DNA of 64,000 nt from Microvirga pakistanensis (GTDB taxonomy: Bacteria > Pseudomonadota > Alphaproteobacteria > Rhizobiales > Beijerinckiaceae): positions 1 to 64,000 of the forward strand of contig NZ_SPJX01000184.1 of NCBI RefSeq assembly GCF_004458765.1. The letters are read 5' to 3'. Made by a program: the position numbers and the translations under genes. Of this stretch, positions 18,801 to 26,055 are shown piece after piece. Position 1 is the first letter of the stretch. Every line of letters begins with the position of its first letter. The notes beneath the pieces are model-generated. The model saw only the letters and a list, made by a program, of their open reading frames with translations, ran no database searches and was not told the DNA's origin.

Positions 18801-19303
18801 CCCAGACTGAGTTCGCCGGTCACTGCACGGGACAAAGCAAGGAGCGTTTTCAATTGCTTGGCCGAAAGACCATCGGGGTGAGGGACGGTGTCCAAAACAC
18901 ACAGTGAGCCCAGCATGGCTCCATCGTCACTCAAGACGGGAGCGGCAGCATAGAAGCGAAGGTGAGGCTCGCCTGCGACGAGGGGATGATCTTCGAACCC
19001 GGGATGTTGAGAGAGATCCTCGATGACGACTGCGCCTGAGCAGCCTAGCACCCGCGCGCAGATGGAGATGCTCAGGGGGATTTCACGGAGGGAGGTGCCG
19101 ATCGCGGCCTTGAGCCATTGCCGATCTGCATCGATGAAAGTGACGGCTGTCGTCGGGCAGCCGCAGGCATCTGCCGCCAGTTGAGCAAGATCCTCGAAGA
19201 CCTGCTCTGGAATCGACCGAAGGATTTCGAGTCGACGCAGGGCTGAAGCGTCGGCAGCATCGAAGACTGACAGGGGACCGGCCTTGGATTTATCGAAGAT
19301 CAT
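15869..19303 (-). CDS. GAF/multi-PAS hybrid sensor with FixL-type oxygen-sensing kinase core
   Basis: From the ATG at 19303 it has 1144 residues; a TTG 25 codons earlier is also in frame, and neither start has a good Shine-Dalgarno. Order: GAF (about 10-170), a partial PAS-like segment, four PAS modules (about 260-765), a FixL-like haem PAS (about 772-900), HisKA with H922 in AHEINQPL, and HATPase_c to the end. In the last PAS, H831 and R851 match the haem ligand His200 and ligand-pocket Arg220 of Bradyrhizobium FixL, with the same 20-residue spacing. There are no membrane segments, so it is soluble. I predict a haem oxygen sensor. The likely partner is the FixJ-type regulator at 29001-29621. 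Confidence 0.85.
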   Translation of the reverse strand: MIFDKSKAGPLSVFDAADASALRRLEILRSIPEQVFEDLAQLAADACGCPTTAVTFIDADRQWLKAAIGTSLREIPLSISICARVLGCSGAVVIEDLSQHPGFEDHPLVAGEPHLRFYAAAPVLSDDGAMLGSLCVLDTVPHPDGLSAKQLKTLLALSRAVTGELSLGRPNSIPSSSSHRRQEESKDASLERRQSGEGPSVEAGNPPEARYRLRHHSGDHRWVSAPAQPLWDDQGRIERWVSTSIGIGALAGTQSALSRRGDLAERLLASFDACIMMFDPEGHLQFVNEHGRRIMGISNITQVEGCTWPDFWSEAIRQTAISALESAKIGKPVRFQAHGILGPGAEKWWDVTVTPIAGDDRFVQAIFVIARDVSEFHETEHELRRTIDRYRALVEASTAIVWRADSGGALLESRGWEEFTGQTPDEFRGSGWLDAVHPEDRIRVEESWLSLIRSQQLGTTECRVRLLNGVYRWMLVTGIPLADLHGDIQEWIGTLADIHDQKAAAEHLRMSEQRYRALIETSTAIGWRANAEGLYIEGWGWDGFCGHEPKMGALVGWLDTIHPDDREHTSLMWQKAVKDKKPVKIVHRMLGLDGGYRWVFCRALPLRDDAGEVLEWTGTISDIHDRRLAEDKLRASEERLRLAVETTGLGIWDFNIVTGQHQWTPEAYQLLGLDPGARIDKETILHMIHPQDRGRIEGNFYADAESGNLTYSDTFRIRRADTGEERWITVTGRTVLDLDGTPVRRIGTAQDITARKLAEIALKTSKDRLSRSEAHLRSILETVPDAMIVSDEKGIIRSFSATAERVFGYPPEEVIGTNVKFLMPLPYREQHDGFISRYRRSGERRIIGSGRIAMAQRKDGTTFPMEVQVGEMEWDGERYFTAFIRDLTERQDTEMRMQELQAELAYMSRLTAMGEMGSTLAHEINQPLTAIASYLKGCGLILDRMEGDQITMLRLAVDEAAEEALRAGEVIRQLREFVARGESEHRVENLQRLVEEASALGLVGAKEKGIQVDFDFPPESPQVIVNRVQIQQVLINLLRNAVEAMHDSPNPLLTIRARVVQDGAMVQVSVRDTGSGIPQEVLSKLFTPFTTTKKSGMGVGLSICRTIVESHGGKIWADSSPGDGTTFHFTLRHIGLEEAIFPEA

Positions 19304-20173
19304 AGGAGGCGGCCGAGGAATGCCGTCGTTCTTGTTCGTTGGACTTGTTCGGCTACCAAAGGATCCAAGAAAGTTCAACTTTATTCATGGCAGGCAACAC
19401 GCTGAGCGCGCTTTGAGCGAGCGCAAGTGCGCCCTCGTTATTATGTATCAAGGCTGCGGTCGCGGCGGAACGGTCGTGAGACGGCCATGGACTAAGGTTC
19501 GTTCACCTTGTGAACGGTACGTGTTTCTCATGATCCGGCAAGGGCAAAATCAGAGATTGATCGCGGGGATGGCCAACTCTGCCTTGAGCGGTCCATGGGC
19601 TCTTGCAGGAAGGCAGCTCACGGCTCCGCGGCGAACTTCAAGTAGAGGTGAGATTGGAGCAAGATTGCGGGCGTAAGAGGATGCGTCCTCTCGCCGCTGG
19701 TCCCACATATGGGGTCCGGAAAGTCCGAGCGAATCACCTCGGTAAGAAGCCAGGCAACTGGCGAAAACGGATTAAGCCTACGTAGTCTAATAGGCAGGAC
19801 TACGTACTGCGTCGTTTCGCAAAATACTTAGTAATGAAACAACGTTTGGCAGGAGTTTAAGCACGCTGTGCTCCTGGCTTCCATCCTGCCAGGAGGGCAG
19901 AACTTATTTGGCGCCAACACCTTGGAACTTGGAAGCGCATTCTGCCGAGCTCGGGTCACATACCTTCAAAGTCTGATTGGACAGCAAGGGAGATCAGTTA
20001 ATAGCTATTAACCATCCCGGGGTCCCCACTCTGTCTCAATACGTATTGCCCATCTAAACGAATAGGCATAGTTTCTGACTGCCAAACAAAAGTAACCGCC
20101 GATTACGGCGGCATAACGGCGAGTTTAGTATTGAGTTGAGTAAGTAATTCTTAATACAGGCTGGGGGCCTAAC
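19304..20173. promoter_or_regulatory. Long structured upstream region of ftcR
   Basis: About 870 bases without a supportable gene and noticeably AT-richer toward ftcR. It holds three inverted repeats: TACGTAGTC/GACTACGTA at 19779-19806, CTCCTGGC/GCCAGGAG at 19871-19895 and the perfect 16-base palindrome GTTAATAGCTATTAAC at 19997-20012. The left end must also contain the promoter of the multi-PAS kinase on the other strand. It is the expected control region for the flagellar master regulator. Confidence 0.5.
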
Positions 20174-20860
20174 ATGTATATCGTTGTCGATGATCGACAG
20201 ATAGTGACGTCAGGATATGTAGCAAGCTTCAAGAGGGAAGGTGTATCTTCCATTGGCTTGTATTCGAGCGAGTTCAGCGAGTGGCTGGAAACGGCGTCCG
20301 ATACCGACATGGAAGCAATTCAGGGCTTTGTTCTCGGCAGCTTCGAGCAGCGTGCCAGTTATGCCGAGAGCATCCGGCGCCATTCCAAAGCTCCCATCAT
20401 CGCATTGAGCGATGTTCGCTCTCTCGAGGAAACGCTGGAGCTCTTTACAGCCAAATTCGATGACGTTGTTCGCAAGCCGGTTCATGTTCGAGAGATCTTG
20501 GCTCGTTCCGAGGCAGTCTGGCGACGGGTCAATGCGGGTACGGGCAGATTGAGTTCGAACGACAATGATCGCCTCAAGGTTTTCTTTGACGGGCGTGACC
20601 CGGAAATCGATGGGGTTCCGCTTGCATTGCCGCGCCGTGAGCGACACATCCTCGAGTACCTCGTCCGCAAGAAGGGGCATCGGCTGACGAAGAAACAGAT
20701 CTTCGACGCCGTCTATGGTCTCTATAGCGACGATGTGGAAGACAGCGTTGTGGAGGGGCACATCAGCAAGCTCCGCAAGAAGCTGCGGCAGCGCCTCGGA
20801 TATGATCCAATCGATGCAAAGCGCTACATCGGGTACTCCTACACGGGAGTTGTCTCCTGA
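20174..20860 (+). CDS. ftcR: Flagellar transcriptional regulator FtcR
   Basis: 228 residues. The N-terminal half is an atypical receiver (VVDDRQIV, DDVVRKPVHVREILAR) that lacks a clear phospho-acceptor aspartate at the usual place. The C-terminal half is an OmpR-type winged helix (PRRERHILEYLV, TKKQIFDAVYG, VEGHISKLRKKL). This matches FtcR of Brucella and Rem of Sinorhizobium, which activate hook, basal body and motor genes. Its control probably acts on transcription level rather than phosphorylation. It is followed by a strong terminator, so it is monocistronic. Confidence 0.93.
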   Translation: MYIVVDDRQIVTSGYVASFKREGVSSIGLYSSEFSEWLETASDTDMEAIQGFVLGSFEQRASYAESIRRHSKAPIIALSDVRSLEETLELFTAKFDDVVRKPVHVREILARSEAVWRRVNAGTGRLSSNDNDRLKVFFDGRDPEIDGVPLALPRRERHILEYLVRKKGHRLTKKQIFDAVYGLYSDDVEDSVVEGHISKLRKKLRQRLGYDPIDAKRYIGYSYTGVVS

Positions 20861-20971
20861 GAGCAGGGACGACGTGGATGGTTCTTCGGAACGCCTGACA
20901 GGCGACATGGTGCATCCTCGGCTGATTGGCCGGCCCTTGTGCAAAGATGCTGCCGATATCGGAAAGTAAGA

Positions 20972-21001
20972 AAGAGCCGGATCAACGTTGATCCGGCTCT
21001 T
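20972..21001. terminator. Perfect 30-base palindromic terminator after ftcR
   Basis: The arms AAGAGCCGGATCAAC and GTTGATCCGGCTCTT form a perfect 15-bp stem with no unpaired centre on paper. T-rich sequence (TCTCCCTTTT) follows on the + strand and A-rich sequence precedes it, so it can terminate in both directions. It closes ftcR and any leftward transcript from 21560. Confidence 0.85.
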
Positions 21002-21026
21002 CTCCCTTTTGGTCCTGCTCTCGTGA

Positions 21027-21560
21027 TCATGATCGTGGAAATGGGACACGCAGCAGACCAGCCTGACGCAAGATAGAGCCGCTAAGGTCAGGAAAGCTAT
21101 TCGCAACATCAAGTTCCATGTCGATGTCCCGCACGATTCCACGCAGGTTAGGGCCACCCCTCAGTGCCACGGTATCCGCCAGCGTTCCGGCTGTCGTCTT
21201 CGCGCCGTTTGCAATGACCGGCGCGCCCACCGCAGGTGACCGGCCGTCCTCGGTCCATCGACACGACGCGGTATTATCGCTTGGCAGCGTACGTTCAAGG
21301 CGGTCCGAGGTGCGGCCAGGAACATATGGTGGGAATCGAACAACTCTCGCGGAGGACGGAGAGTTAGTGTCAGTTGCCGCAAGGATCAGGATAGACACAC
21401 ACGAAGCGAGGTTTGCCGCAGGAGGCAATGTCTCGACCTTGCACCGTACCAGTGAGCGGAGATCTGCCGCGACCCGCTCGTGGAATGCAGTGCCCGCACT
21501 CTCAATACGATGTCCGCTCCGGTATTCGGTATCAACGTTGCCTAGCCCAGACTTCCTCAA
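21027..21560 (-). CDS. Doubtful open frame between ftcR and cheA
   Basis: 177 codons reading toward the bidirectional terminator. Only the second half has the GC-rich third positions of its neighbours. A hydrophobic stretch (SCVSILILAAT) in the first third could be a late-starting signal sequence. I recognise no family. A 155-codon frame also exists on the opposite strand, so coding here is unproven. If it is not a gene, 21002-21604 is about 600 bases of intergenic DNA carrying the cheA promoter. Confidence 0.25.
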   Translation of the reverse strand: MRKSGLGNVDTEYRSGHRIESAGTAFHERVAADLRSLVRCKVETLPPAANLASCVSILILAATDTNSPSSARVVRFPPYVPGRTSDRLERTLPSDNTASCRWTEDGRSPAVGAPVIANGAKTTAGTLADTVALRGGPNLRGIVRDIDMELDVANSFPDLSGSILRQAGLLRVPFPRS

Positions 21561-21604
21561 TCCAATGGCTAAATTGTTCCATTAACTAGAGACGAGACAC
21601 CGTA

Positions 21605-24397
21605 ATGGACGACCTTCTCCTTGAGTTCCTCACCGAGACCAACGAGCATCTTGAAACGGTCGATGTGGAGATGGTCCGCTTCGAGCAGGATCCGAACAAT
21701 CAGGCGATCCTCAGCAATATCTTTCGGCTGGTCCACACCATCAAGGGAACCTGCGGCTTCCTGGGGCTACCGAGGCTTGAGGCGCTCGCGCATGCGGCTG
21801 AAACCCTCATGGGCCGATTCCGCGATGGAATGCCTGTGACGACGCCGGCAGTGTCGCTGATCCTGACAACGCTCGATCGGATCAAGGAGATACTCGGCGA
21901 ACTGGAGCGCCACGGCGTCGAGCCACAAGGAACTGATGATGATCTGATCGCTGCACTCGACCGGATGTCAAGTGCGGAAAGTCCCGAGCCGGTGCCAGCC
22001 GCCCCGGGGGTGAAGTCTCAATCGGTCGGAACACTGGTTCACCAGGTACTTGAGCGTGAGTTGAAGCCCGGTGAAGTCTCTCTTGACGAGCTGGAGCGCG
22101 CCTTTCAACAGGCGCCCGGCCCTGAGCCGGAAAACACGTCCGGAACGCTCGTTTACCAGGTGTTGGAGAGAGCCCTGAAACCAGGAGAGGTGTCTCTCGA
22201 CGAGCTGGAGCGCGCATTCCGAGAGGCCCCGGGACCGGACCCTGTTATCAGCGTCAAGCAGCCTCAGGCTTCCCCTGTCGCACTGGCCGCTGCGCCCCGG
22301 AACGTTCCTAAAAAAGAAGCCGAGTCTTCGGATCAAGCAGAAGGGAGCGAAAGCGCGGCTGGAAAGGTTCAGACGATCCGCGTGAATGTGGATACGCTTG
22401 AGCATCTCATGACCATGGTGTCCGAGCTCGTCCTGACCCGCAATCAGCTGCTTGAGATTGCCCGCCGCAATTCGGAAGATCATGGTTACAAGGTGCCCTT
22501 GCAGCGACTTTCCCAGGTCACGGCAGAGCTGCAGGACGGCGTGATGAAGACGCGCATGCAGCCTATCGGCAGTGCCTGGCAGAAGCTACCGCGGGTCGTG
22601 CGCGATCTCTCAAACGAGTTGTCGAAGCAGATCGAATTGATCATGCAGGGCGCCGATACCGAGCTCGATCGGCAGGTGCTGGAGGTTATCAAGGACCCGC
22701 TCACCCATATGGTGCGCAACTCAGCGGATCATGGCATTGAGAGCCCGGCCGAGCGCCGCGCGGCCGGAAAACCCGAAAAAGGCGTCATTCGCCTGAATGC
22801 CTATCACGAGGGAGGCTCGATAACGATCGAGATCTCCGACGACGGCAAGGGCCTGAACTACGCCGCTATCAGGAAAAAGGCCGCCGAGAGGGGAATCGTC
22901 AGCGAGGCCGAGCTGGAGCGAATGAGCGACGCTCAAGTGGGCAAGTTCATCTTTCACCCGGGCTTCTCCACCGCTGCCGCCGTCACGTCCGTATCGGGCC
23001 GCGGCGTAGGCATGGACGTGGTCAAAACCAACATCGAATTGATTGGTGGCACAGTTGACATCCGCTCGGAGCAAGGGCGCGGCACGACATTCACGATCAA
23101 GATCCCACTTACATTGGCTATCGTGGCAGCGCTGATCGTTTCATCGAAGGATCAACGATTTGCCATTCCGCAAGTAGCGGTCTCGGAGCTCGTGAGGGTT
23201 TCTCCATCGTCCGAGCATTCGATCGAAAGGATCAACGGAACGCCGATCCTGCGCTTGCGCGAGCGTCTCCTGCCGATTGTTCCACTTTCGAAGGTCATGC
23301 GCCTGTCGGATGAGGAGGAAGTCAATACCGGATTCGTGGTCGTCACGCAGGTTGCGCAGCAGCGCTTCGGTATTCTCGTCGATGGCGTATTCCATACGGA
23401 AGAAATTGTCGTGAAGCCGATGTCCTCGAAGTTGAGGCATATCCAGTTGTTCTCCGGGAACACCATTCTTGGAGACGGAGCCGTCGTGTTGATCGTAGAT
23501 CCGAATGGCCTCGCGCGGATGGTCGGCTCGGGTGGGCAGAGCGATGAGCTTCAGTCGGACACGTCACTCGAGAAGGCGATTGTCACCGCCGATGAATTGA
23601 CAAGCCTGCTTGTCTTCCGTGGTGGTGGCGACAGCCTAAAGGCAGTGCCTCTCTCGCTCGTGACCCGTCTCGAAGAGATCGACGCCTCGACGATCGAATG
23701 GGCCAGCGGGCGCCCCGTGGTGCAATATCGTGGCCGCCTGATGCCGATTGTATCCTGTGATGGCGATCTCGAGATCAAGGCTCACGGAATGCAATCCCTC
23801 CTCGTGTTCTCGGACGGGCAGGTGTCCATGGGGCTTGCAGTCGCGGAGATCGTCGATATCGTCGAAGACAAGCTCGACGTAGAGCTCCTTGCGGAGCGCT
23901 CCGATCTTGTTGGATCCGCCGTCGTGCGCGGGCGGACGACCGAGATCGTCAATGTCGCGCACTACCTGCCTCTCGTTCTTGAGACCTGGTCTCGGTCCTC
24001 TCAGGAGAGGAAGCAAGGCAACACGCTGCTTCTCGTAGACGGGTCGAACTTCTTCAGGGACATGCTCGTTCCGGTGCTCAAGGCGTCCGGATATCGGGTC
24101 CAAACGGCGGCGAATGCTCAAGACGCCGCTCGTATTCTCTCGCAGGGCGTTCAACCGGATTTCATCGTCGCAGATCTCGAACTGCCCGGGCATTCAAGCT
24201 TCGCATTCATTGCAACTCTACGAGCGGACTCGCAGTATCGTTCGATACCGATCATTGGCATGACACTGAAACCTGATCCCCAAATGATCGCTTTGGCGAG
24301 ACGCTTCAAGATTACGGATGTCGTCTCTAAGGTGGACCGTCGCGGACTGCTCTCTGCACTTGCGGAGCTGGGTGGATCCCTCGAGGAGGCTGCGTAG
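21605..24397 (+). CDS. cheA: Chemotaxis histidine kinase CheA with C-terminal receiver
   Basis: 930 residues. HPt domain with H44 (VHTIKGTCGF). In the place of P2 is a tandem repeat of 38 residues starting at G142 and G180 (GTLVxQVLERxLKPGEVSL). Then dimerisation (from about 256), HATPase_c (HMVRNSADHGIE, GRGVGMDV), a CheW domain, a second CheW-like domain and a receiver domain from 806 with D857. It autophosphorylates in response to receptors and passes phosphate to CheY/CheB. In the receiver one acidic pocket residue is Gly (VDGS), so it may be a weak phosphate sink. First gene of cheA-cheW-cheY-cheZ. Confidence 0.95.
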   Translation: MDDLLLEFLTETNEHLETVDVEMVRFEQDPNNQAILSNIFRLVHTIKGTCGFLGLPRLEALAHAAETLMGRFRDGMPVTTPAVSLILTTLDRIKEILGELERHGVEPQGTDDDLIAALDRMSSAESPEPVPAAPGVKSQSVGTLVHQVLERELKPGEVSLDELERAFQQAPGPEPENTSGTLVYQVLERALKPGEVSLDELERAFREAPGPDPVISVKQPQASPVALAAAPRNVPKKEAESSDQAEGSESAAGKVQTIRVNVDTLEHLMTMVSELVLTRNQLLEIARRNSEDHGYKVPLQRLSQVTAELQDGVMKTRMQPIGSAWQKLPRVVRDLSNELSKQIELIMQGADTELDRQVLEVIKDPLTHMVRNSADHGIESPAERRAAGKPEKGVIRLNAYHEGGSITIEISDDGKGLNYAAIRKKAAERGIVSEAELERMSDAQVGKFIFHPGFSTAAAVTSVSGRGVGMDVVKTNIELIGGTVDIRSEQGRGTTFTIKIPLTLAIVAALIVSSKDQRFAIPQVAVSELVRVSPSSEHSIERINGTPILRLRERLLPIVPLSKVMRLSDEEEVNTGFVVVTQVAQQRFGILVDGVFHTEEIVVKPMSSKLRHIQLFSGNTILGDGAVVLIVDPNGLARMVGSGGQSDELQSDTSLEKAIVTADELTSLLVFRGGGDSLKAVPLSLVTRLEEIDASTIEWASGRPVVQYRGRLMPIVSCDGDLEIKAHGMQSLLVFSDGQVSMGLAVAEIVDIVEDKLDVELLAERSDLVGSAVVRGRTTEIVNVAHYLPLVLETWSRSSQERKQGNTLLLVDGSNFFRDMLVPVLKASGYRVQTAANAQDAARILSQGVQPDFIVADLELPGHSSFAFIATLRADSQYRSIPIIGMTLKPDPQMIALARRFKITDVVSKVDRRGLLSALAELGGSLEEAA

Positions 24398-24399
24398 CC

Positions 24400-24888
24400 A
24401 TGAAAGCCATTAACACTGTTTCTTTTAATACGCGAACAGCGTTCCAACGGGAAACCGAGTTCATCTCGGTGACCGTGGCGGGGCAATTGCTCGGTCTCCC
24501 GATAGGTCGTGTACACGACGTGTTCGTTGTCAGCGAAATGACGAAAGTTCCGCTGGCGCAAGCGGAGATCGCAGGTCTGCTCAACCTTCGCGGGCGCGTG
24601 GTCACTGCCGTGTCGCTTCGCAGTCGCCTCGGTCTTCAGGAAGATCACAGGACAGGCCGCCGCATGGCAGTGGGCCTTGAATGTCAAGGGGAAGCCTACG
24701 GCTTGCTCGTTGATGAAGTTGGAGACGTCCTCAAGCTCAATCCGGCAGAAATGCAGCCGAATCCCGTTCACATGGATCGGCGGTGGGTCAGCTTGTCTCA
24801 GGGAGTGCACCAACTTCAAGGAGTGCTGATGATCGTTCTAGACGTGGATGCGGTTCTGGCCTTCGAAGCAGAGCGCGAGGCCGCATAA
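24400..24888 (+). CDS. cheW: Chemotaxis coupling protein CheW
   Basis: 162 residues with the CheW fold pattern: FISVTVAGQLLGLPIGRVHDV, the LNLRGRVVTAVSLR core and VDEVGDVLKL. It links chemoreceptors to CheA at the cell pole. It starts two bases after the cheA stop. Compared with E. coli CheW it has a short extra N-terminus (about 18 residues). No receptor gene is nearby. Confidence 0.95.
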   Translation: MKAINTVSFNTRTAFQRETEFISVTVAGQLLGLPIGRVHDVFVVSEMTKVPLAQAEIAGLLNLRGRVVTAVSLRSRLGLQEDHRTGRRMAVGLECQGEAYGLLVDEVGDVLKLNPAEMQPNPVHMDRRWVSLSQGVHQLQGVLMIVLDVDAVLAFEAEREAA

Positions 24889-24940
24889 ATCGCTTCAATC
24901 ATACCGTCCATTCTCATCTAACAGATTAGGATTTGCTACA

Positions 24941-25324
24941 GTGAGCTTAGATCTTTCGACCCCTGTTCTCGTTGTCGACGACTACCAGACGATGGTCCGA
25001 ATCCTTCGCAATCTTCTCAAGCAGATTGGCTTTACCGACGTCGATGACGCATCCGACGGGCAGGCCGCCCTGGAGAAGCTCAGAGCCAAAAAATATGGTC
25101 TCGTCATCTCCGATTGGAACATGGCGCCGATGACCGGATACGAACTGCTTCAACAGGTTCGCGCTGACGCCGAGCTCAACGCCCTACCTTTCATCATGGT
25201 GACGGCCGAGGCAAAGACAGAGAACGTTGTTGCTGCCAAAAAGGCGGGGGTCAACAACTATATCGTGAAGCCCTTCAATGCCGAGACGCTTCGGTCGAAG
25301 ATCAGTGCTGTTTTCGGCGCCTGA
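24941..25324 (+). CDS. cheY: Chemotaxis response regulator CheY
   Basis: 127 residues, a single receiver domain: acidic pair in LVVDDYQ, phospho-acceptor D58 in SDWNMAP, Thr in VTAE and Lys in VKPFN. CheY-P binds the FliM/FliN switch. I chose GTG at 24941 because AGGA lies about 10 bases upstream and the protein then starts like other CheYs. The longer open frame upstream overlaps cheW. AP in place of PG/PM after DWNM is slightly unusual. Confidence 0.93.
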   Translation: MSLDLSTPVLVVDDYQTMVRILRNLLKQIGFTDVDDASDGQAALEKLRAKKYGLVISDWNMAPMTGYELLQQVRADAELNALPFIMVTAEAKTENVVAAKKAGVNNYIVKPFNAETLRSKISAVFGA

Positions 25325-25342
25325 TGAGATGCGGGGCGAGCC

Positions 25343-26041
25343 ATGAACCCACGTAAGAGCTATCGTATCGAGGCCCATATGGCTTCTGCTCCTCGGGACG
25401 AGGACACTCTTGAGCGCCATACCGAGATCATGAACATGCTCGGAGCAATCAAGGAGGCGATCGTTCCGGCCAAGGAGCTGTCAGCTTCGCTGATCGAAGA
25501 GCACCGGAAGGATATGCAGGAGGCGATGCGGCTCAAGGTCGAACTGGATTCGATCTACGAGGCAATTGAACGCACCAAACGGGAGATCGCAACTCTCCGC
25601 TATGCGGGTGCGCAAGGGCAGGAGATCAATCGGGTTACGGATGAACTCGGTGCCATCGTCCTTGGCACAGAGACTGCCACCAACGCCATCCTAGCAGCTT
25701 CCGAGAGAATTGACGAATTGTCGGGCAATCTTGCGGCGCGCCTCTCGGGGGGCGACCAGGAGATTGCCCGTGAGATCTCCGATCATGTCATCAGCATCTT
25801 CGAAGCCTGCAATTTCCAGGATATTACCGGCCAGCGCATCAGCAAGGTCGTGAACGCAATGAGGTTCGTCGAAGAGCGCGTTCACGAGATGATCGAAATC
25901 TGGGGTGGGCTGGAGAGCTTCAAGGATGTCGACACATCGAAACAAGTACGCGATGGCGACGAGGCGCTCTTGAATGGACCCGCTTTGGCCACGGACAAGG
26001 GCATCACGTCTCAGGATGCGATTGACGCTCTGTTCGGCTAG
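25343..26041 (+). CDS. cheZ: CheZ-family CheY-P phosphatase
   Basis: 232 residues, mostly helical. The motif CNFQDITGQRISKVV contains D160 and Q164, equivalent to catalytic Asp143 and Gln147 of E. coli CheZ. The C-terminus QDAIDALFG matches the CheY-binding tail of the family. It would dephosphorylate CheY-P. It sits 18 bases after cheY and ends the operon. Many alphaproteobacteria lack CheZ and use a phosphate-sink CheY, so its presence with two CheY-like proteins and a CheA receiver is notable. Confidence 0.9.
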   Translation: MNPRKSYRIEAHMASAPRDEDTLERHTEIMNMLGAIKEAIVPAKELSASLIEEHRKDMQEAMRLKVELDSIYEAIERTKREIATLRYAGAQGQEINRVTDELGAIVLGTETATNAILAASERIDELSGNLAARLSGGDQEIAREISDHVISIFEACNFQDITGQRISKVVNAMRFVEERVHEMIEIWGGLESFKDVDTSKQVRDGDEALLNGPALATDKGITSQDAIDALFG

Positions 26042-26055
26042 CACAACATGAAGCC

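Noticed and set aside
19284-19676. + strand frame in the ftcR leader as a gene
   Set aside because: Poor start context, mixed codon use, overlap with the start of the kinase gene and no recognisable family.
20210-21157. 315-codon - strand frame opposite ftcR
   Set aside because: It is antisense to ftcR, which has a full family match, and crosses the palindromic terminator.
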